Shown: positions 8,140-17,022, counted from the stretch's first letter. The stretch is DNA of 64,000 nt from Hoeflea sp. (GCA_020637795.1 JACKJT010000002.1:992001-1056000); one strand, 5' to 3'. Program-made: numbers and translations. The notes: generated by a model not told the origin, from the letters alone.

Positions 8140-9553
8140 TTGTCTGCCCTCGCTTCAACCTGAATGACGAAAACACCTGCGAGGTTTCCGCCAGCCGCGA
8201 CGCCAGCGACACGGTCTCGGATGCGTCTTTCAGATGACCGAAATCCGCCTCGAGCGAGCGCAGGCCGCTGCGGAGCCAGGACAGCCCGATGGTATAGTGC
8301 GGTATGCCGCGCTCGAAGGCGCTCTGGAAACACTGAGCCGCGCGCTCGAAATCGCGAAGCGGTTTCGGGCCGTTCAGGCACATGTAGCCTTCAAGGATCG
8401 CACCATCAGGTATCGTGGGAAACCACCCATTGAGGTTGCGGATCCAGTCGGTCCAGGGCGCATTCTCGAAGCCGAGCTGCGTGGCCAGCAGAACATAGCC
8501 GCCGGCGGCCGCGGCAAAGGGATTGCGGCGCTTGCTCCAGAGCCAGCGTTCGTAATCCTTGGTCACGAAAGCCGCCTCGGTGAGACGGTTGTTTCTGAGA
8601 TAGCCCAGCATGGCGGCGATATCCGGATCCCTGACGGCAACCTCGGCAAGACTCAGATCATTGGACACATGCCGGACGAGAATGCCGACATCCCGCGAAC
8701 TGCCATCCTTGTCGTACCAGGGCACCGGCAGCGACAGCAGGCTGCTGCCCGACGGGGCCTCGACGATGGCCCAGTAATGCACCCGCTCGGCTACGGTCTC
8801 TTCCGGGTCTGCGGACTGCAGGTCGCTGTCGGGTACGATGAAGCTCGAGTAGAGGTCCTGAACCTGCTGCTCCTCCTGCCCGAGGGCGCTCAACCCCGGA
8901 GGTATTGCCGGAGGCTGGGTATCGAGCGCGTCCACGAGCATCTGCCACATGGCCGCGGCATCCGTCTGTCCGTAGTAGCTGCATTTCGCCACCGGTGACG
9001 GCCCGGCGAATTCATCGAATGTCAGCGTGCCAGCGAATTCGTCAAGGCTGATCGGCGGAAGGACCGGCCCCAGCCCCGTCTCCAGCCCAGCGCCTTGTGA
9101 CGCAACTGCATCCGACGGAAATCCCGAAACATCCAGAGACGTCCTCACCCATTTCGGAACGGCAGGCAGGGCCTGTCTTTCCCGCCGCGTGGCGTGAACC
9201 TCGTGCCCGGCAACCTGTCCGGACAGGTGCTGCCACTCCAGCGTTTCACGCGGCGAGCGATCAGCGGGCAAATCCACAGTGATCGTCTCATCCGCAGCGA
9301 CCATCCGCTCGTCCTGGATCTTCTCGCCCGACGCCAAGACCGCATCGATCTGCCAGAGCCCCGGCACGAGTTCGATCCTGCCATCGTCCGGACCGGCGTT
9401 GAGCGTCAGCGCAACGCGGTGCCGCCGCTCCTCTTTCCCGACATCACGCCGGTTGTCCCCGATCAGGCTGAGATCGGCGACACCCGCAACCACGCGATCG
9501 CCAAAGCCTGACGGACGGTCCAGTCTCAACAGCAGCGTTCCCTTGTTGCTCAT
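8132..9553 (-). CDS. Uncharacterised protein between caspase and MBL genes
   Basis: The start is ATG 9553, which overlaps the caspase stop as ATGA; the frame stays open far upstream but that part is a shadow of the caspase gene. The product is 473 residues. Residues 1-100 look beta-rich (GRIELVPGLWQIDAVL, ETITVDLP), suggesting an immunoglobulin- or transthyretin-like sandwich. The middle is low in motifs. From about 300 onward it is helical, with NPFAAAAGGYVLLATQLG and a TPR-like stretch near 400 (FERAAQCFQSAFERG). No catalytic motif, signal peptide or membrane helix is seen. It could be an adaptor or sensor linking the protease and the hydrolase. I do not recognise the family. Confidence 0.8.
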   Translation of the reverse strand: MSNKGTLLLRLDRPSGFGDRVVAGVADLSLIGDNRRDVGKEERRHRVALTLNAGPDDGRIELVPGLWQIDAVLASGEKIQDERMVAADETITVDLPADRSPRETLEWQHLSGQVAGHEVHATRRERQALPAVPKWVRTSLDVSGFPSDAVASQGAGLETGLGPVLPPISLDEFAGTLTFDEFAGPSPVAKCSYYGQTDAAAMWQMLVDALDTQPPAIPPGLSALGQEEQQVQDLYSSFIVPDSDLQSADPEETVAERVHYWAIVEAPSGSSLLSLPVPWYDKDGSSRDVGILVRHVSNDLSLAEVAVRDPDIAAMLGYLRNNRLTEAAFVTKDYERWLWSKRRNPFAAAAGGYVLLATQLGFENAPWTDWIRNLNGWFPTIPDGAILEGYMCLNGPKPLRDFERAAQCFQSAFERGIPHYTIGLSWLRSGLRSLEADFGHLKDASETVSLASRLAETSQVFSSFRLKRGQTSD

Positions 9554-10704
9554 GCCAGATCCATCCTCAGCCGCTTGTAGGGTGGTCTTGCCCTGGTGGT
9601 GATTTCCGGGCGCGGCGCGGCGTCCGACGCAAGTTGCGACGAGACCGAAACCTCGCCGGTGGGAACGGTCACAGCCCAGTCGATGCCGGGTTCGGGTCCA
9701 CGCTCGGCGATCTTCGCGCCATTGATCCGGCAGGTGATGCTGGCCTCCGTCAGCCGCTCCGCCGGCCGGCTTTCGACCACAAGTGTCGATTTCGGCGTAT
9801 CGGGCAGCTGGCAGATGTAGAATTTCTTGGTGAAGGACGCCGCCTCGGGCACCTGCACGATCGGCTTTCCGGAGCTCTTCTCCCGGTCCATCATGAATTC
9901 GAGCGCGCCGAACAGGCTGAGATTGGACACCCGCCAGTCGTCGTCGCCCTCCTCGTCGGTGGCGCCGAAATCCCGAAACCCCGCCAGCAGCGCCTCGGTG
10001 AAGACGCTGGGCCGGCCTGGCCGCCCATGCGCGTCCTTGCCGCCGAGCGTCGAGTAATAGATCGGCCCGACACGGCTTTCCGCCGCCTCGCGCGGCCCGA
10101 TCTGCAGCGGCTGCCGGCCCTGATTGGTGCCCAGAGTATCCGAGGAGGCGCGGCAGGCATCGACGAAGAAGCACTGGTACTGCGCCGCGGCCTGCTGCAT
10201 CGCCTCGTAGACCGAGAGAAAGTCGATCGCCGTGCTGTAGGCATTGTGCGGGTTCTTGCCGAAATCCTCCGCCAGCAGAACCATGGAATCGCCCTGCGAG
10301 ATGCCGTGCCCGCAGAAGAAAAAGATCAGCATGTCCTTCGAACTGACGTTGCCGCGGGCCTTCCATCCGCCGATGGCGGACTCGATATTGTCATAGGTGG
10401 CGCGCTCGACGACGGTCTCAGTGCCGGTGACCGGATTGACGTAGGGAGCCGTGGGATTTTCCGAAAGCAGCAGCGCGACGGAGCCGATCTCGTGATCCGG
10501 ATGCCGGAAATCGGCGATCAGCCAGTCCGCAACCGCGCGAGCGGACACCGGCGGCGAGGAAAGCTGCTGCATCCCGTCATGGCTCGGCGTCAGCGCACCG
10601 GAGCCGCCAAGCAGGTGAGGATAGTCACCCACCCCGATGACAAGCGCATGCACGGCAGCACCGCCGCCTGTGATTGCTTTCTCATGGACAATAAAATTGC
10701 TCAT
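9550..10704 (-). CDS. Caspase-like cysteine protease (peptidase C14 family)
   Basis: The protein is 384 residues from ATG 10704 (a TTG at 10713 is less likely). The N-terminal half is a caspase-like domain: HALVIGVGDYP at 19-29, catalytic His133 in FFFCGHG and catalytic Cys184 in FFVDACRAS, the classic His/Cys dyad, with YYSTLGGKDAHG after it. From about 290 the protein is beta-rich, perhaps a small sandwich domain. No signal peptide or membrane helix. It begins an operon with two further genes joined by 4-nt and 8-nt overlaps. Bacterial caspase-like proteases often act in conflict, cell-death or stress systems by cutting a partner; no substrate can be named here. Confidence 0.9.
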   Translation of the reverse strand: MSNFIVHEKAITGGGAAVHALVIGVGDYPHLLGGSGALTPSHDGMQQLSSPPVSARAVADWLIADFRHPDHEIGSVALLLSENPTAPYVNPVTGTETVVERATYDNIESAIGGWKARGNVSSKDMLIFFFCGHGISQGDSMVLLAEDFGKNPHNAYSTAIDFLSVYEAMQQAAAQYQCFFVDACRASSDTLGTNQGRQPLQIGPREAAESRVGPIYYSTLGGKDAHGRPGRPSVFTEALLAGFRDFGATDEEGDDDWRVSNLSLFGALEFMMDREKSSGKPIVQVPEAASFTKKFYICQLPDTPKSTLVVESRPAERLTEASITCRINGAKIAERGPEPGIDWAVTVPTGEVSVSSQLASDAAPRPEITTRARPPYKRLRMDLA

Positions 10705-10714
10705 TTGATGCAAA

Positions 10715-10744
10715 TCTATACTAGAGATGCATCACATTCAACAA
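10715..10744 (-). promoter_or_regulatory. Possible promoter of the caspase operon
   Basis: On the minus strand TTGTTG (10739-10744) and TATAGA (10715-10720) are 18 bp apart, near the sigma-70 consensus. The -10 box is only 10 bp before the ATG and there is no Shine-Dalgarno sequence, so transcription from it would give an almost leaderless mRNA. Weak evidence, based on sequence likeness only. Confidence 0.35.
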
Positions 10745-10910
10745 ACGAGAGTTGCCGGACAGGCCAACAACGGGCAGTCCGCGCAGAGCTTATCCTGTAT
10801 TCTGGAACTGAAAGCTTCGCCAGAACTTTCCGGGCGGACAATCATCAGTCCATGCCGCTGCGGAAGGCGCAAAGACAGGCGGGATGGCCAATGCTGACCA
10901 CCCTCCTCAC

Positions 10911-13900
10911 TCAGGCGAGAAGCCGGATCGACCGCGACAGGCTCTCGGCCAGGTCCCGCGCATAGGTCGAGAATGCCATGATCTCGAACTCGTCCTTGCC
11001 GAGCCGCGTCAGCTGTACCGGCACGTGGCCGAACAATGTCGGGGCGCTTGCGCCTGCCTTGAACAACTTGGCGTCCGTGTCGACCGCCGATTGCGTGGCG
11101 ATGATTTCGCGAGCTTCAGGCCCCGAAAGCGCGAACCTCACACGCGCATCGGAAAGGTCGCACAGGCTCAGATCGGCGGACGCGCCGAGCCGCGCGGCAA
11201 GCGCAGCGAAGCCCTCGCCCGCTTCGCCCACCGCCAGCGCCTGCCCGGGTTGCACCGGACGGAGCGTTCCGTCACCGGTTTTCGCCGCCCGGCGTACCGC
11301 CACATCCTTGGCCACGGGCCCGGCGATAAGACACACCGCCGCATCCGGCAACTGGGTGAGCGACACCCGGTCCGACGCACTGACCGTCAGCCCTTCAAGC
11401 AGGTCCGGCGCACCGCCATCGCGTGCGGCGACCGGCGCATGCTCCCGGACCGCGGCGATGGACTCGTCCTCCGGCGCCTCCAGGAACACCGGTGAACACA
11501 CCCGCACCTCGGTCTCGATTCCCCGGAGCGGATCCCAGACCGTCAACACCTCGCCATGCCGCTCGCGCCCGCGCTTGAGCATGGCAAGTGCGATTGTTGA
11601 CTTGAGATGCGGCGACCAGCAGGACGAAGTCACGTGCCCCTGGTCGTTGGCCATGCTGGGAACCGCGCCGGGTTCAAGAAGATGTCCGCCCGCCAGCACC
11701 CGCTGCGCCGGATTGAGCGGAACAAGCCCCACCAGCTGTTCGCGGTCCACCCGCTGCAGGCCTTCTCGCGAGAGCATCACCCGGCCGATGAAATCGTCCT
11801 TCTTGCCGCTCACCATCTTGCCAAGCCCCAGGTCGCCCGGCGTCGTCCGCCCGTCGATCTCGGCATGGGTGATGAAGCCCTTCTCGATGCGGAGCACGTT
11901 GAGCGCCTCGAGCCCGTAGGGCGTAATCCCGAACGGTTGCCCGGCCTCGACGATGGCGTCGGCCACCGCCTCGCCATGCCGCGCCGGCACCGCCAGCTCG
12001 AACGCCAGCTCGCCCGAAAACGAGATCCGGAACAGCCGCGCGGCAAGCCCGGAATGAAGCTTCACCTCGCGCACCGCCAGGAACGGCATCGCCGCTTCCG
12101 AGATGTCCGCGTCCACCACCCGCTTGAGCACCTCGCGCGAGGCCGGTCCTGCGACCGTGATCTGCGCCCACTGGTCGGTGACAGACGCCAGCCGCACATC
12201 GAGCTCCGGCCACAGCGCCTGCGCGCAGAATTCCATATGCGCCATCGCTTCACCGGCAGCCGCCGTCGTCGTGGTGATGAGATAGTGGTTCTCGCCCAGC
12301 CGGCTTACCGTGCCGTCATCCATCAACAGGCCGTCCTCGCGCAGCATCAGCCCGTAGCGCGCCTTGCCGATCCCGAGCGTCGACATCTTGCCGGTGTAGA
12401 TCAGGTCGAGGAACCGCGCGGCGTCCTTGCCCGACAGGTCGATCTTTCCGAGCGTCGAGGCATCGGAGATGCCGACGCCGGCGCGCACGGCCAGCGTCTC
12501 GCGGTCGCAGGCCTCCTTCCAGCCCGGCTCGCCGTCTCGCGGGAAATGCGAGGCGCGCATCCAGGCGCCGGCCTCGATGAACACGGCACCGTGTTTTTCC
12601 GCCCAGCCATGGAGGGCCGAACGCCGCACCGGCCGGTAATGCGCCCCGCGATGTTCGCCCGCCAGCGCGCCGATGCTGACCGGCGTGTAGAACGGCCGGA
12701 ACGTGGTGGTGCCGACCTGGTCGGGCGCAAGCCCTCGGTTCTCGGCGAGGATGCCGATGGCGTTGACGTTGGAGAGCTTGCCCTGGTCGGTGGCCATGCC
12801 GGTGGTGGTGTAGCGCTTGGCCAGTTCCACATGGCCGTAGCCCTCGCGCACCGCCAGCCCCAGATCGGCGACCGTGACATCGTTCTGGAAATCGACGAAG
12901 GCTTTTCCCTTGGCTTCCGCCACGTGCCACAGCGTGGAAAATCCGGTCGAGCCGCCGCAGGCTTCGCGCACGGCCACCGCGTCGGCTTTTTGCGGCTTGA
13001 AGCCGAGATCGGAAACCGCCCGCGCGCCCTGCACGGCGCCGCTCGCAAGACAGCCGGCGAGATCGAGAATGCCCGCCGCACTGCCCGCCACCATCAGCCC
13101 GTCACGCTCTTTCGGCGGCAGGAACATGCCGCTCTCCGCGTTCCACACCGGCCGGTCGCCGCGGTGACAGGCGAGATGCACCACCGGGTTCCAGCCGCCG
13201 GCAACCGCCAGCGCGTCGACGCCGATCCGCAGGCGTTCGCCTGACGCGCGATTGACCGCCTCGATGCCCGACGCCGCCTTGCCGCCGAGCGCATCGGCCA
13301 CCACGTGGCCCGCCAGCAGCCGCGCCCCCTCGGAAGCCGCAAGCTCCGCCGTGGGAATCTCGGCCCGCGCATCGACGAGCGTCACCGCGAGCCCGCGTGC
13401 CAAAAGATCCCGCGCCGTTTCGTGCCCCGACGACCCGGTCGCAAACACCGCCACATGATCGCCCGGCCGGACGGCTTGCGCGTTCGCGAGCCCGCGCATC
13501 AGCGACGCCGTCATCACGCCCGGCCGGTCGTTGCCGCCAAACACCAGCGGCCGTTCTTCGGCGCCGGCAGCCAGCACACAGCGTTTCGCCACGATCCGCC
13601 AGACCCGCTGCGCCGGGCCGGAGCCCGCGCCGTCGCGCCGCTCCACCGCGCCGTAGACGCCGCTGTCATAGGTCCCGAACACGGTCGAGTTGGCCAGCAG
13701 CCGCACATTCGGGTTCGATTCCAGTTCCGCGACGACCGAAGCCGCAAAGCCCGGGCCGTCCGCATCGCCGATCTCGACCCGGTCCTTGTTGAGCCGTCCG
13801 CCGAAGCCGGAATTCTCGTCGCAGAGCACCACCCTGGCACCAGCCCGCGCGGCCGTCAGCGCCGCCATCAGCCCGGCCGGCCCGGACCCGATCACCAGCA

Positions 13901-14411
13901 CGTCGCAATGCGCCCAGCGCTTCTCGTACTCCTGCGGATCGGGCGCATGGCTCGCCCGCCCGAGCCCGGCAGCCTTGCGGATCAGCGGCTCGTAGAGCTT
14001 CTCCCACAGCGCTGCCGGCCACATGAAAGTCTTGTAGTAGAAGCCCGCGCCGAGGAACGGCGACAGCGCCGAATTGACCGCGCCGACATCAAGCCCGAGC
14101 GACGGCCAGCGGTTCTGGCTTTCGGTCCTGAGCCCCTCGCGCAAAGCGACCATCGAGGCGCGCAGATTGGGCTCGCGGGTGGCGCCGTCGCCGATCGTCA
14201 CCAGCGCGTTGGGTTCCGATGCGCCGCCGCTCAGGAGCCCGCGCGGCCGGTGATACTTGAACGAGCGGCCCATCAGGCTGACGCCGTTGGCGAGAAGCGC
14301 AGAAGCCAGCGTATCACCGGCAAAACCCTCGAACCGCTTGCCATCGAACGTAAAACCGATGCGGCGCGACCGGTCGATCAGCCCGCCGTCTGAAAACCGG
14401 GAGAAGCTCAT
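10911..14411 (-). CDS. soxA: Sarcosine oxidase alpha subunit fused to gamma subunit
   Basis: ATG 14411 overlaps the soxD stop (ATGA). The product is 1166 residues against about 1000 for SoxA alone. Residues 1-110 form the N-terminal 2Fe-2S-like domain; an NAD-binding motif VIGSGPAGLMAA starts near 173; from about 600 a GcvT-like folate-binding domain follows. SoxA normally ends near the PVFLEAPE stretch. Here the frame continues for about 170 residues that resemble SoxG (VSLTQLPDAAVCLIAGP, FGHVPVQLTRLGKDEFEIM). No separate soxG is present. The enzyme oxidises sarcosine to glycine, passing the methyl carbon to tetrahydrofolate as 5,10-methylene-THF and releasing H2O2. The operon order is soxB-soxD-soxAG. 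Confidence 0.92.
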   Translation of the reverse strand: MSFSRFSDGGLIDRSRRIGFTFDGKRFEGFAGDTLASALLANGVSLMGRSFKYHRPRGLLSGGASEPNALVTIGDGATREPNLRASMVALREGLRTESQNRWPSLGLDVGAVNSALSPFLGAGFYYKTFMWPAALWEKLYEPLIRKAAGLGRASHAPDPQEYEKRWAHCDVLVIGSGPAGLMAALTAARAGARVVLCDENSGFGGRLNKDRVEIGDADGPGFAASVVAELESNPNVRLLANSTVFGTYDSGVYGAVERRDGAGSGPAQRVWRIVAKRCVLAAGAEERPLVFGGNDRPGVMTASLMRGLANAQAVRPGDHVAVFATGSSGHETARDLLARGLAVTLVDARAEIPTAELAASEGARLLAGHVVADALGGKAASGIEAVNRASGERLRIGVDALAVAGGWNPVVHLACHRGDRPVWNAESGMFLPPKERDGLMVAGSAAGILDLAGCLASGAVQGARAVSDLGFKPQKADAVAVREACGGSTGFSTLWHVAEAKGKAFVDFQNDVTVADLGLAVREGYGHVELAKRYTTTGMATDQGKLSNVNAIGILAENRGLAPDQVGTTTFRPFYTPVSIGALAGEHRGAHYRPVRRSALHGWAEKHGAVFIEAGAWMRASHFPRDGEPGWKEACDRETLAVRAGVGISDASTLGKIDLSGKDAARFLDLIYTGKMSTLGIGKARYGLMLREDGLLMDDGTVSRLGENHYLITTTTAAAGEAMAHMEFCAQALWPELDVRLASVTDQWAQITVAGPASREVLKRVVDADISEAAMPFLAVREVKLHSGLAARLFRISFSGELAFELAVPARHGEAVADAIVEAGQPFGITPYGLEALNVLRIEKGFITHAEIDGRTTPGDLGLGKMVSGKKDDFIGRVMLSREGLQRVDREQLVGLVPLNPAQRVLAGGHLLEPGAVPSMANDQGHVTSSCWSPHLKSTIALAMLKRGRERHGEVLTVWDPLRGIETEVRVCSPVFLEAPEDESIAAVREHAPVAARDGGAPDLLEGLTVSASDRVSLTQLPDAAVCLIAGPVAKDVAVRRAAKTGDGTLRPVQPGQALAVGEAGEGFAALAARLGASADLSLCDLSDARVRFALSGPEAREIIATQSAVDTDAKLFKAGASAPTLFGHVPVQLTRLGKDEFEIMAFSTYARDLAESLSRSIRLLA

Positions 14412-14776
14412 GCCTTGCCCCTCCCGGCGCCCGGTTTCCGGGCCGTCTTCGCTGCGGTGGCGGGCTTCGCCGCCTTGCTTGACCTGGCTTTGGCCGGTTT
14501 CGCTGCCCGAGCCCGCGCATGGTCCGCCGCATCCGTTACGCCATGAACCTCGTGGGTGAACGTGTCGCGCTCGACCACCAGCCAGCGGCGGCAGCCGCCG
14601 GAATGCTGCCAGTGCTCGGCCATCCGCCCGCGCCTGTTGTCGCGCAGATGCACATAGGCGTCCCAGGCGGCAAATTTCGCCTCCGGCGCGGGCCGCACCG
14701 GGCCGGCGTCGCCGCGGATGGTGAACTCTTCCTTGGGCCGCACCCCGCAATGGGGACAGGTGATCAGACTGGCCAT
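14408..14776 (-). CDS. soxD: Sarcosine oxidase delta subunit
   Basis: A 122-residue protein with the zinc-binding Cys pair CPHCG at 7-11 and a later HSGGCRRW that supplies further ligands, as in SoxD. Typical SoxD proteins are about 90-110 residues; the extra length is a Lys/Ala/Pro-rich tail of about 35 residues (many AAK and KPA steps), probably disordered and variable. It lies 9 bp after soxB and overlaps soxA by 4 nt, so the order and spacing agree with a co-translated heterotetramer operon. SoxD is a structural zinc subunit without its own catalysis. Confidence 0.92.
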   Translation of the reverse strand: MASLITCPHCGVRPKEEFTIRGDAGPVRPAPEAKFAAWDAYVHLRDNRRGRMAEHWQHSGGCRRWLVVERDTFTHEVHGVTDAADHARARAAKPAKARSSKAAKPATAAKTARKPGAGRGKA

Positions 14777-14785
14777 CTCGTCCTC

Positions 14786-16036
14786 CTAGTGCAGGTTTGC
14801 CTGGGCGCCGTGCCCGGTTTCGTCGATCTGATAGCCGCGGGTGAAGCGGTCGAGCCGGAAAGCCTTGGCCAGCTCGTGCGTCTCGCCGGTGGCGAGCAGA
14901 TGGGCGAAACACCAGCCCGAGGCCGGCGTCGCCTTGAAGCCACCGTAGCACCAGCCGCAATTGAGGTAGAGGTCTTCGACCGGGGTGGCGTCGATGATCG
15001 GCGAGCCGTCCATCGACATGTCCATCACCCCGCCCCAGGCGCGCAGCACCTTCACCCGGGAGACCGACGGCACCATGGCGCAGGCCGCTTCCATCACGCT
15101 TTCAACGGTGGCGAGATTGCCGCGCTGGGCGTAGGAATTGTAGAGATCGAGGCTGCCGCCGAACACCAGCCCGCCCTTGTCGGACTGCGACATGTAGAAC
15201 AGCGCCGCGCCGAAGGTGACCACCTGGTCGATGAACGGCTTGATGCCTTCGGAGACGAAGGCCTGCAGCACCTGGCTCTCGATTGGCAATCGCATGCCCG
15301 CCATTTCCGCCACGCGGCCCGAGTTTCCGGCCGCCGCCAGCCCCAGCCTGTTGCAGCCGATGAAACCGCGCGAGGTCTCGACGCCGACGACGCGGCCGCC
15401 CTCGCGGCGGATGCTGGTAACCTCGCAATTCTGGATCAGATCCACCCCGCGCATGTCGGCTCCGCGTGCGTAACCCCAGGCGACGCCGTCATGCCGCGCG
15501 GTGCCGCCGCGCCGCTGCATCAGCCCGCCATGGACGGGAAAGCGCGGATTGTCGAAATCGAGAAACGGCACCAGCTCGCGCACCTGCTCGCGATTGAGCA
15601 ACTCCGCATCCTCGCCGGCGAGCCGCATGGCGTTGCCGCGCCGCGCATAGGCATCGCGCTGGCCGTCGGAGTGGTAGAGGTTGATCACGCCGCGCTGCGA
15701 CATCATCGCGTTGAAATTCAGTTCCTGCTCGAGCCCTTCCCACAGTCTCAGCGAATGCGAATAGAACGGCTCGTTACCCTCGAGCAGGTAGTTTGCCCGC
15801 ACGATCGTCGTGTTGCGCCCGACATTGCCCGAGCCGAGATAGCCCTTCTCCAGCACCGCCACATTGGTGATGCCGTGGTTTTTCGCCAGATAATAGGCGG
15901 TCGCCAGCCCGTGCCCGCCGCCGCCGACGATGATCACGTCATAGTGCTTCTTCGGCTCCGGCTCCCGCCACGCCGGCCGCCAGCCGCTGTTGCCCGAAAG
16001 CCCCTGTTTGAAGATCGAAAACGCCGAATATTTCAT
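14786..16036 (-). CDS. soxB: Sarcosine oxidase beta subunit
   Basis: ATG 16036 gives 416 residues, the usual SoxB length; a GTG/ATG-rich extension to 16066 is unlikely. The start MKYSAFSIFKQGLSG is characteristic of rhizobial SoxB. The FAD-binding motif VGGGGHGLATAYYL lies near 36-49, followed by the C-terminal D-amino-acid-oxidase-like domain. SoxB carries the flavins (FAD and covalently bound FMN) and is where sarcosine is oxidised. It is the first gene of soxB-soxD-soxAG. No glyA or folate genes accompany the operon in this window. Confidence 0.94.
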   Translation of the reverse strand: MKYSAFSIFKQGLSGNSGWRPAWREPEPKKHYDVIIVGGGGHGLATAYYLAKNHGITNVAVLEKGYLGSGNVGRNTTIVRANYLLEGNEPFYSHSLRLWEGLEQELNFNAMMSQRGVINLYHSDGQRDAYARRGNAMRLAGEDAELLNREQVRELVPFLDFDNPRFPVHGGLMQRRGGTARHDGVAWGYARGADMRGVDLIQNCEVTSIRREGGRVVGVETSRGFIGCNRLGLAAAGNSGRVAEMAGMRLPIESQVLQAFVSEGIKPFIDQVVTFGAALFYMSQSDKGGLVFGGSLDLYNSYAQRGNLATVESVMEAACAMVPSVSRVKVLRAWGGVMDMSMDGSPIIDATPVEDLYLNCGWCYGGFKATPASGWCFAHLLATGETHELAKAFRLDRFTRGYQIDETGHGAQANLH

Positions 16037-16167
16037 GACCCTGCCCACACCCCGAATGTGACGCATAGGAGAGCCGCCGGGGCCACGGTGTCAAGGACAG
16101 GACGCGACGGAGACGGGGATTGTTTGCGGCGTGGGGGGACGTCAGTGAAAATAGCAGCATGTCCGAC

Positions 16168-17022
16168 CTACGCCCGAAAGTCTGCTCGAAATGTCTCAGT
16201 TGATAATCTTACAAAGCTCTCCAACGGGCCCTGCAATTCAAACGCCCTCGGGCTTTTTCTGAAATCGAAAACTCTGAACAGTCGAAATCGCTCGGTTTCT
16301 CTCTTTGAAAAATCATACTCATTGCGACTGATAAAAAACGGTGTTGTGTTGCTGCCAACCGTAGTTTTAACCTCGATGAATTTCTTTTCCCCACGTCCGT
16401 CAAAACTCAAAATATCGTATCCGGCTCCATCGCCTTCGATTTTTGACACCCACCGGACATTATTTGAGAGGTCAGGGCGCTCGATTGAACGCAAGTAGCG
16501 TTTTTCATATTCGAGTGCCATTTCTTCACCCGCATCGCCCAAGAGTCTGTTTTTGCGATCCCGCTCAACCGGGTCAAACTTGCGTACAAGCTGCTCGATA
16601 TATTCTGGAATAGGTGCTCTTCCAGTTGCCCGTTCAGGTGGCGATTCAACAAATAGCGAGGCCAAATCCTTAAGTACCTTCGGCTCTGACACGGATTCCA
16701 GCGCTCTGACCCTACCCTCATTTTCGTTGATCGTTTCGGCCAAGAGCTTTTGAAAATTCGCCAACGGAGCAAGGCCGTTCAGCCAATCCAATCCCATCTC
16801 GTTCAGCACCGCGGATATGTTTTGAAATTTGAACTCAATTGATGACGCAGATCGACCAGTTTGCTGGGCAAGGTCTCTGTACACGTGAGCCTTGACAAAG
16901 GGCTCATTGGCATTTTGCTTCTCGAGAAGATCAAAATAGCTTGCGACGCAGAGTTGAACCTCTGATCTTGTCCAATCGGTTCCGCGCAGACCATCGCTCA
17001 CTTCGAACCACCCGCCATTCAA
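16168..17022 (-). CDS. DUF3883-type (PD-(D/E)xK-like) orphan protein
   Basis: About 284 residues from a TTG at 17022 (AAGG precedes it); a GTG at 17001 with a G-rich upstream stretch is an alternative start. The C-terminal half, from GDAGEEMALEYEKRYL, contains GYDILSF and KKFIEVKTT, the D...ExK pattern of the DUF3883 / NO VEIN C-terminal fold, which belongs to the restriction-endonuclease-like superfamily. The N-terminal half is helical. DUF3883 domains often occur in restriction, helicase and defence proteins, but here no such partner is adjacent. The gene is markedly AT-richer than its neighbours, pointing to horizontal transfer. Nuclease activity is not shown. Confidence 0.75.
   Translation of the reverse strand: MNGGWFEVSDGLRGTDWTRSEVQLCVASYFDLLEKQNANEPFVKAHVYRDLAQQTGRSASSIEFKFQNISAVLNEMGLDWLNGLAPLANFQKLLAETINENEGRVRALESVSEPKVLKDLASLFVESPPERATGRAPIPEYIEQLVRKFDPVERDRKNRLLGDAGEEMALEYEKRYLRSIERPDLSNNVRWVSKIEGDGAGYDILSFDGRGEKKFIEVKTTVGSNTTPFFISRNEYDFSKRETERFRLFRVFDFRKSPRAFELQGPLESFVRLSTETFRADFRA

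Noticed and set aside
8132..10366. A 744-residue open frame covering the unknown gene and most of the caspase gene
   Set aside because: The first 270 residues are Arg/Gly-rich shadow of the caspase gene in another frame; the real start is ATG 9553 at the ATGA overlap.
14412..14960. Upstream extension of the soxA frame to 14960
   Set aside because: This part overlaps soxD in another frame and has no conserved sequence; soxA starts at 14411 with MSFSRF.
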